A stretch of DNA of 9,522 bases, taken from positions 1-9,522 of the forward strand of contig JAHOYW010000262.1 of the NCBI GenBank assembly GCA_019038735.1. Reading direction: 5' to 3'. The stretch is from Victivallales bacterium. GTDB lineage: Bacteria; Verrucomicrobiota; Lentisphaeria; Victivallales; Victivallaceae. Made by a program: the position numbers and the translations under genes. The notes beneath the pieces are model-generated. The model worked only from the letters and a program-made list of their open reading frames with translations, had not been told where the DNA came from and made no database searches. Shown in pieces: positions 6,335-9,522 of this stretch; the stretch's first letter is position 1; each line of letters opens with the position of its first letter.

Positions 6335-8091
6335 AAACCACCTCCCGCCACTTCATCGTTGTTGAATATCGAAATATCCAAAGGAATCTTAGCGCGCCTG
6401 ATATCCTCCATAAAAGTAGGCATATTATTTGTAGAAACGTATTTACCTATAATCTTATCGTTATCGTCCCAGCCTTCATTCTGGAAAACAAAAATATCCT
6501 GAAGCGTAATCACATCTCCTTCCATCTTGGTAATTTCGCTGATATTAGTAACTTTACGCGTGCCGTCACGTTCGCGGTTCACCTGAACAATAACGTCAAT
6601 AGCTGAAGCAACTTGTTCACGAATTGCCCGCAGCGGCAAGTCAAAACCAGCCATCAAGACCAAGGTTTCCAGACGAGCAAGAGCATCGCGCGGCGTATTA
6701 GCATGAATCGTAGTCAAAGAACCATCATGTCCAGTATTCATCGCCTGCAGCATATCTAAAGCTTCCCCACCGCGGCACTCACCGATAACGATCCGGTCAG
6801 GACGCATCCGCAAAGAGTTACGCACCAGATCGCGAATATTTATCTCGCCCTTGCCTTCAATATTCGGCGGACGGGATTCCAGGCGCACAATATTTTCCTG
6901 ATGCAGCTGCAGTTCGGCAGCGTCCTCAATAGTAACAATGCGTTCACGATTCGGCAGATAATTACTCAAAACATTAAGTAAAGTCGTTTTACCTGAACCG
7001 GTTCCACCGGAAATAACAATATTTTTCCGTACCATCACGCATGCTCTCAAAAATTCCGCCATGTCCGAAGTAAGGGTGTTGAAGCCGATTATATCATCAA
7101 TATTAAAAGGAGTTTTAGAAAATTTACGAATAGTCAGTGATGGTCCGTTTAGCGATAATGGAGGAATGATAGCATTCACACGGGAACCATCCGGTAAACG
7201 AGCGTCCACCATTGGCGAACTTTCATCAATGCGCCGTCCAAGCGGAGCGACAATTCGTTCGATAGCCGCCAACACCTGATTATCATCAGCAAATGCCGTA
7301 TCCGTCCGGTACAATGTTCCTTTACATTCCACATAGACCTCGTCCGCGCTATTGACCATGATTTCTGTAATATCATCAAGAACGGTCAAATATTCCAAGG
7401 GTCCTAAACCAATAGCTTCCTGAACGAGTTCACGTTCGATAGTTTCAAGTTCCACACCATCGGGCAAGGGAATGGATAATTCAGAGAGGATTTCTTTTAT
7501 TGTTTTTTTAGCACTGTTGCCGAGTTCTTCTTCGGAAGCACCGGATAGCGCGAGTTTTTTGAGATTAAGCCGCTTGAGCAATTCAGCATGCGCGCGTTTT
7601 TTTATTTCCTGCACCAGAGAACGGGCACTTTGCGGTATACCGGATATTTCTAATAAAGGAATTTTATCTTTATCCACTTTTCCGGATTTAACAGATTTCA
7701 ACTGTTCGGAAATAGACTCAAGCTCTTTCTGGTCTTCTTTGGATTTAGTTTTTTCAGGAGGAACTGGAGTGGCGACATCATTAATCGCTTCAGATTCAGG
7801 TCCCTGTGCTATTATTTCAACATCCCCGATAGAAATCACTGAATTAATATCCACATTATATTCTTCATTGGGAATTAAAATTTTCCCGTCAATATAAGTA
7901 CCATCACTGCTGTCCAGATCAATAATCGACAAACTATTATCTTTAACATTAACTTGTGCATGATGCGCGGATACTCCAGCTTCCTCAAAAGGGATATGGC
8001 AATCTGTATCAGAACCGATAACATAAACTCCGGGAGGCAATTTCCCTAAAGCATCATCCTGACCTGACTGTTTTATAATAATTTCAAACAT
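6331..8091 (-). CDS. cpaF: FHA-CpaF/TadA fusion, secretion ATPase of the Tad platform
   Basis: 586 residues; plain CpaF/TadA proteins are about 420-500, and the excess is the FHA domain. Residues 1-97 form that domain, but its phosphothreonine pocket is altered: Gly26-Ser27 replaces Gly-Arg, Ser41-Ala-His-His replaces Ser-Arg-x-His, and Ser61-Ser-Asp63-Gly replaces Ser-Thr-Asn-Gly. A charged linker (98-140) follows, then the CpaF N-terminal domain and the RecA-like ATPase core. The core has Walker A GGTGSGKT (362-369, Lys368), the acidic box [11 protein letters not shown] (386-396), Walker [14 protein letters not shown] (433-445, Glu437) and the His box [18 protein letters not shown] (458-475). 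All catalytic motifs are intact, so it should hydrolyse ATP as a hexamer on the cytoplasmic face and drive TadB/TadC. The C-terminus after about 530 is an added 55-residue tail. The ATG at 8091 follows GAGGCGG. The gene lies 34 bases after cpaB. Confidence 0.95.
   Translation of the reverse strand: MFEIIIKQSGQDDALGKLPPGVYVIGSDTDCHIPFEEAGVSAHHAQVNVKDNSLSIIDLDSSDGTYIDGKILIPNEEYNVDINSVISIGDVEIIAQGPESEAINDVATPVPPEKTKSKEDQKELESISEQLKSVKSGKVDKDKIPLLEISGIPQSARSLVQEIKKRAHAELLKRLNLKKLALSGASEEELGNSAKKTIKEILSELSIPLPDGVELETIERELVQEAIGLGPLEYLTVLDDITEIMVNSADEVYVECKGTLYRTDTAFADDNQVLAAIERIVAPLGRRIDESSPMVDARLPDGSRVNAIIPPLSLNGPSLTIRKFSKTPFNIDDIIGFNTLTSDMAEFLRACVMVRKNIVISGGTGSGKTTLLNVLSNYLPNRERIVTIEDAAELQLHQENIVRLESRPPNIEGKGEINIRDLVRNSLRMRPDRIVIGECRGGEALDMLQAMNTGHDGSLTTIHANTPRDALARLETLVLMAGFDLPLRAIREQVASAIDVIVQVNRERDGTRKVTNISEITKMEGDVITLQDIFVFQNEGWDDNDKIIGKYVSTNNMPTFMEDIRRAKIPLDISIFNNDEVAGGGF
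6338..6346 (-). promoter_or_regulatory. Shine-Dalgarno site that fixes the TTG start of tadB
   Basis: The minus strand reads GGGAGGTGG, a near-perfect anti-16S match. GGAGG ends six bases before the TTG at 6334. The site is encoded within the last codons of cpaF (Gly-Gly-Gly-Phe-stop), so it acts on ribosomes finishing cpaF. It decides the start because no ATG is nearby. Confidence 0.65.
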
Positions 8092-8125
8092 TTCCGCCTC
8101 GAATTTTATTTAAAGATATTGAAAC

Positions 8126-8911
8126 TTATTGTGAGTTAGCATTATTCTTACGCGACTTATCATCCAAATATTTTTTCAAAGAACGGAAATAAACCGATTT
8201 CAAATTGTTCACCTCAGCCGCGTCTTCATTGTTTCTCAAACTGAGAGACAAGCGACCTTTCTGAGAAGCAAATTCAACGATTTCAACATCACTGGGAGAA
8301 AGTTCCAGAGTTACACTGCTGTAACTGCGGCGTCTTGTTCCTGAAGAACCAGACTTGCGTCCCCACTGGTTTCCAGTAGCGATAATACGAACATTCTGCA
8401 AAATAGTCAGGGTAATAGTATCCCAGTCTTTTTCTCCACGCATTTCAGGGAAACGGAAAGTACCGATAATATCCACACGATCGTCAGGACGAACCAAGTA
8501 ACTTAGAGCTGAAATAGAATCAACCGCAATAGCTTTAGCCCGCATACCGGATTTTATATTTGCATTGAGCCCAAATACACGTCGTGAAGCAGCTTTTAAA
8601 TCATCATACTGCAGAACAGTACCTTTAGCTATGTAGCTGTCCACTTCCCGCCCGATGATTTGTGCCCGGTTTTTCCATGGGATCACACGGGAAAAAACGG
8701 CGGTGCTTTTAATACGTGTTTCAGTATATGGCGCAATATCATCTTCCTCAATTTTATCACCGGGGTTCTTGGTAACGGTCAAACGAATGAGCTTAGAAGT
8801 AATTGCCTGTCCGCGAATCTTGATTTTTTCCCGCTGAATCTGTTGATAGGTAAGCACAAAAGCAATAACACCAAAAAAGACCGCAATTAACAAAAGAAGT
8901 TTTTGTTTCAT
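8126..8911 (-). CDS. cpaB: CpaB/RcpC, Flp pilus assembly protein with SAF domain
   Basis: 261 residues. An N-terminal span at 4-21 anchors the protein and leaves the rest in the periplasm. A SAF domain covers about 41-108, including ITSKLIRLTVTKNPGDKI (37-54), IIGREVDSYIAKGTVLQYDD (85-104) and DLK. The RcpC/CpaB domain follows with MRAKAIAVDSISALSYLV (123-140), DRVDIIGTF (144-152), TLTILQNVRIIATGNQ (167-182) and SVTLELSPSDVEIVEFASQ (199-217). Between the last two is a basic Gly/Ser/Arg-rich loop (184-197), which looks like a variable insertion. CpaB proteins help assemble the secretin and pilus in Tad systems, and the SAF domain is thought to bind peptidoglycan or other polysaccharide. The ATG at 8911 lies eight bases after AGGAGA. 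It is the first gene of the operon, in the usual cpaB-upstream-of-cpaF order; no pilin gene precedes it. Confidence 0.93.
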   Translation of the reverse strand: MKQKLLLLIAVFFGVIAFVLTYQQIQREKIKIRGQAITSKLIRLTVTKNPGDKIEEDDIAPYTETRIKSTAVFSRVIPWKNRAQIIGREVDSYIAKGTVLQYDDLKAASRRVFGLNANIKSGMRAKAIAVDSISALSYLVRPDDRVDIIGTFRFPEMRGEKDWDTITLTILQNVRIIATGNQWGRKSGSSGTRRRSYSSVTLELSPSDVEIVEFASQKGRLSLSLRNNEDAAEVNNLKSVYFRSLKKYLDDKSRKNNANSQ

Positions 8912-8919
8912 ATAGTTTT

Positions 8920-8925
8920 TCTCCT
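8920..8925 (-). promoter_or_regulatory. Shine-Dalgarno site of cpaB
   Basis: AGGAGA on the minus strand, eight bases before the ATG at 8911. It confirms the chosen start. Confidence 0.6.
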
Positions 8926-8956
8926 ATGAATTATTATTATATAAAGCTATAACAAT

Positions 8957-8984
8957 AAAATACCCTCAATATATGAAATGTCCA
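8957..8984 (-). promoter_or_regulatory. Candidate promoter of the cpaB-to-PEGA operon
   Basis: On the minus strand TGGACA (8979-8984) is a five-of-six match to the -35 consensus, and TATTTT (8957-8962) is a five-of-six match to the -10, with a 16-base spacer. Transcription would start near 8950, leaving about 40 bases before the cpaB ATG and room for its ribosome site. A competing TATAAT at 8936-8941 has no good -35 at normal spacing. The region is AT-rich, so chance matches are likely. Confidence 0.4.
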
Positions 8985-9027
8985 GCTAATTCAAGCAGCT
9001 TTTTAATAAAACAATAATTAGCGGATA

Positions 9028-9060
9028 AAATTTACGTTTCCAGCATGAATACCGTAATTT
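9028..9060. other. Imperfect AT-rich hairpin downstream of the response regulator gene
   Basis: AAATTTACG pairs with CGTAATTT across a 16-base centre, with one bulge. The inner part can extend the stem through TTTCC/GAATA-type pairs to a five-base loop. It lies 20 bases past the stop of the response regulator gene. It could end that transcript, but the stem is AT-rich and the following T run is short (TTTTA on the minus strand), so it is a poor intrinsic terminator. Regulatory or chance structure are alternatives. Confidence 0.25.
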
Positions 9061-9080
9061 AAGGCTTTTGAGAGAAAATG

Positions 9081-9482
9081 CTATTTTTCATCCAAAATTT
9101 TGCGTATTTCGGCAGCCATTACAGCTATGCGGTGAGGTTTGGGTAAAAATCCCTTGGCTCCTTGCTCCAGCAAATCATTAACTTCCTCTTCTGAGACATA
9201 ACCACTGGAAAGCAGAACTTTAGCGTCAGGGTCCAATTCTTTGATTTTATAAAAGGTTTGATGACCACCTAGTTTTGGCATAACCATATCAAGCAGTACC
9301 AAATCTATTTCATTGGGATTTGCCTGATAAATCTCAATCGCGTCAAGCCCGTTTTCTGCCAATAATACTGAATATCCGAGGCGTTGCAAAGCCTCTATGA
9401 GAAAATCCCAAATAGTTTCGTGATCGTCAACTATTAAAATTGTTTCATTTCCACCAGAAAGCGATTTAAAATCATTTGTCAT
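9081..9482 (-). CDS. Single-domain response regulator (CheY-like receiver)
   Basis: 133 residues, one receiver domain and no output domain. The acidic pair is Asp19-Asp20, the phosphorylated residue should be Asp65 (in LVLLDMVMPK, 61-70), the switch serine is in LLSSGY (90-95), and the conserved lysine is Lys115 in FLPKPH (112-117). All active-site residues are present. The text GGNETILIVDD (10-20), VLLSSGYVSEEE (89-100) and GAKGFLPKP (108-116) resembles receivers at the C-terminus of hybrid histidine kinases more than chemotaxis CheY. It may therefore be a detached hybrid-kinase receiver or a phosphorelay intermediate. The ATG follows AAGG by eight bases. No kinase is visible in the window; 169 bases separate it from cpaB, so control of the secretion operon is only a possibility. 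Confidence 0.9.
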   Translation of the reverse strand: MTNDFKSLSGGNETILIVDDHETIWDFLIEALQRLGYSVLLAENGLDAIEIYQANPNEIDLVLLDMVMPKLGGHQTFYKIKELDPDAKVLLSSGYVSEEEVNDLLEQGAKGFLPKPHRIAVMAAEIRKILDEK

Positions 9483-9512
9483 GTGATAAACCTTTTATTA
9501 GCTACTTTGATA

Positions 9513-9518
9513 AGTATA
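9513..9518 (-). promoter_or_regulatory. Candidate -10 box for the response regulator gene
   Basis: TATACT on the minus strand, five of six matches to the -10 consensus, about 30 bases upstream of the ATG at 9482. Its -35 would lie beyond the window edge, so it cannot be judged. Confidence 0.25.
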
Positions 9519-9522
9519 GCTT

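Noticed and set aside
7472..7897. 141-codon plus-strand open frame opposite cpaF
   Set aside because: Ser/Phe-rich antisense product of the charged linker; no family resemblance.
8936..8969. TTGAGG plus TATAAT as the cpaB promoter
   Set aside because: The spacer is 22 bases, too long for a standard sigma-70-type promoter; the TGGACA/TATTTT pair fits better.
1..9522. CRISPR array, tRNA genes, insertion sequence ends or attachment sites
   Set aside because: No regularly spaced repeats, no cloverleaf candidates, no transposase-like protein and no flanking inverted repeats were seen by eye.

Overview
The window is most likely chromosomal DNA from a Gram-negative bacterium of moderate to low GC content. 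It encodes a lipoprotein signal peptide and a Tad/Flp-type inner-membrane secretion platform. FHA and PEGA domains combined with Tad genes occur in deep-branching groups such as the PVC superphylum and the former deltaproteobacteria. The sequence alone does not fix the taxon, so I offer this only as a weak suggestion.

Layout, left to right. Positions 1-976 (minus) hold most of a phenylacetate-CoA ligase (PaaK-like) gene cut by the window edge; it lacks two loops that are normally conserved, including the ATP-gripping loop. Positions 1109-1255 (plus) hold a 48-residue single-span membrane miniprotein with a strong ribosome binding site, the only plus-strand gene. It converges on the end of a seven-gene minus-strand operon spanning 8911 down to 1261.

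The operon order is cpaB (pilus assembly, SAF domain), an FHA-CpaF/TadA fusion ATPase, tadB, tadC, a DUF192 gene, a membrane protein with a cytoplasmic FHA domain, and a lipoprotein built of five PEGA repeats. Except for cpaB/cpaF, which are 34 bases apart, the genes overlap by 1-4 bases or sit 9-12 bases apart. This implies one transcript with translational coupling. Upstream (9081-9482, minus) is a single-domain CheY-like response regulator; about 170 bases carrying a candidate promoter and an imperfect hairpin separate it from cpaB.

How the genes fit together (inference): CpaF powers a TadB/TadC membrane platform, and CpaB would lie in the periplasm. The last two genes replace the usual TadD/E/F or pilin genes with an inner-membrane FHA protein and an envelope-anchored PEGA lipoprotein. 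One FHA domain keeps all phosphothreonine-pocket residues; the one fused to the ATPase has lost key ones. No Flp pilin, secretin (CpaC), TadZ/CpaE, prepilin peptidase or TadE/F is encoded here, so they must lie elsewhere or be absent. The window has no tRNA, rRNA, CRISPR array or insertion sequence that I can recognise, and no gene-free stretch over 300 bases.
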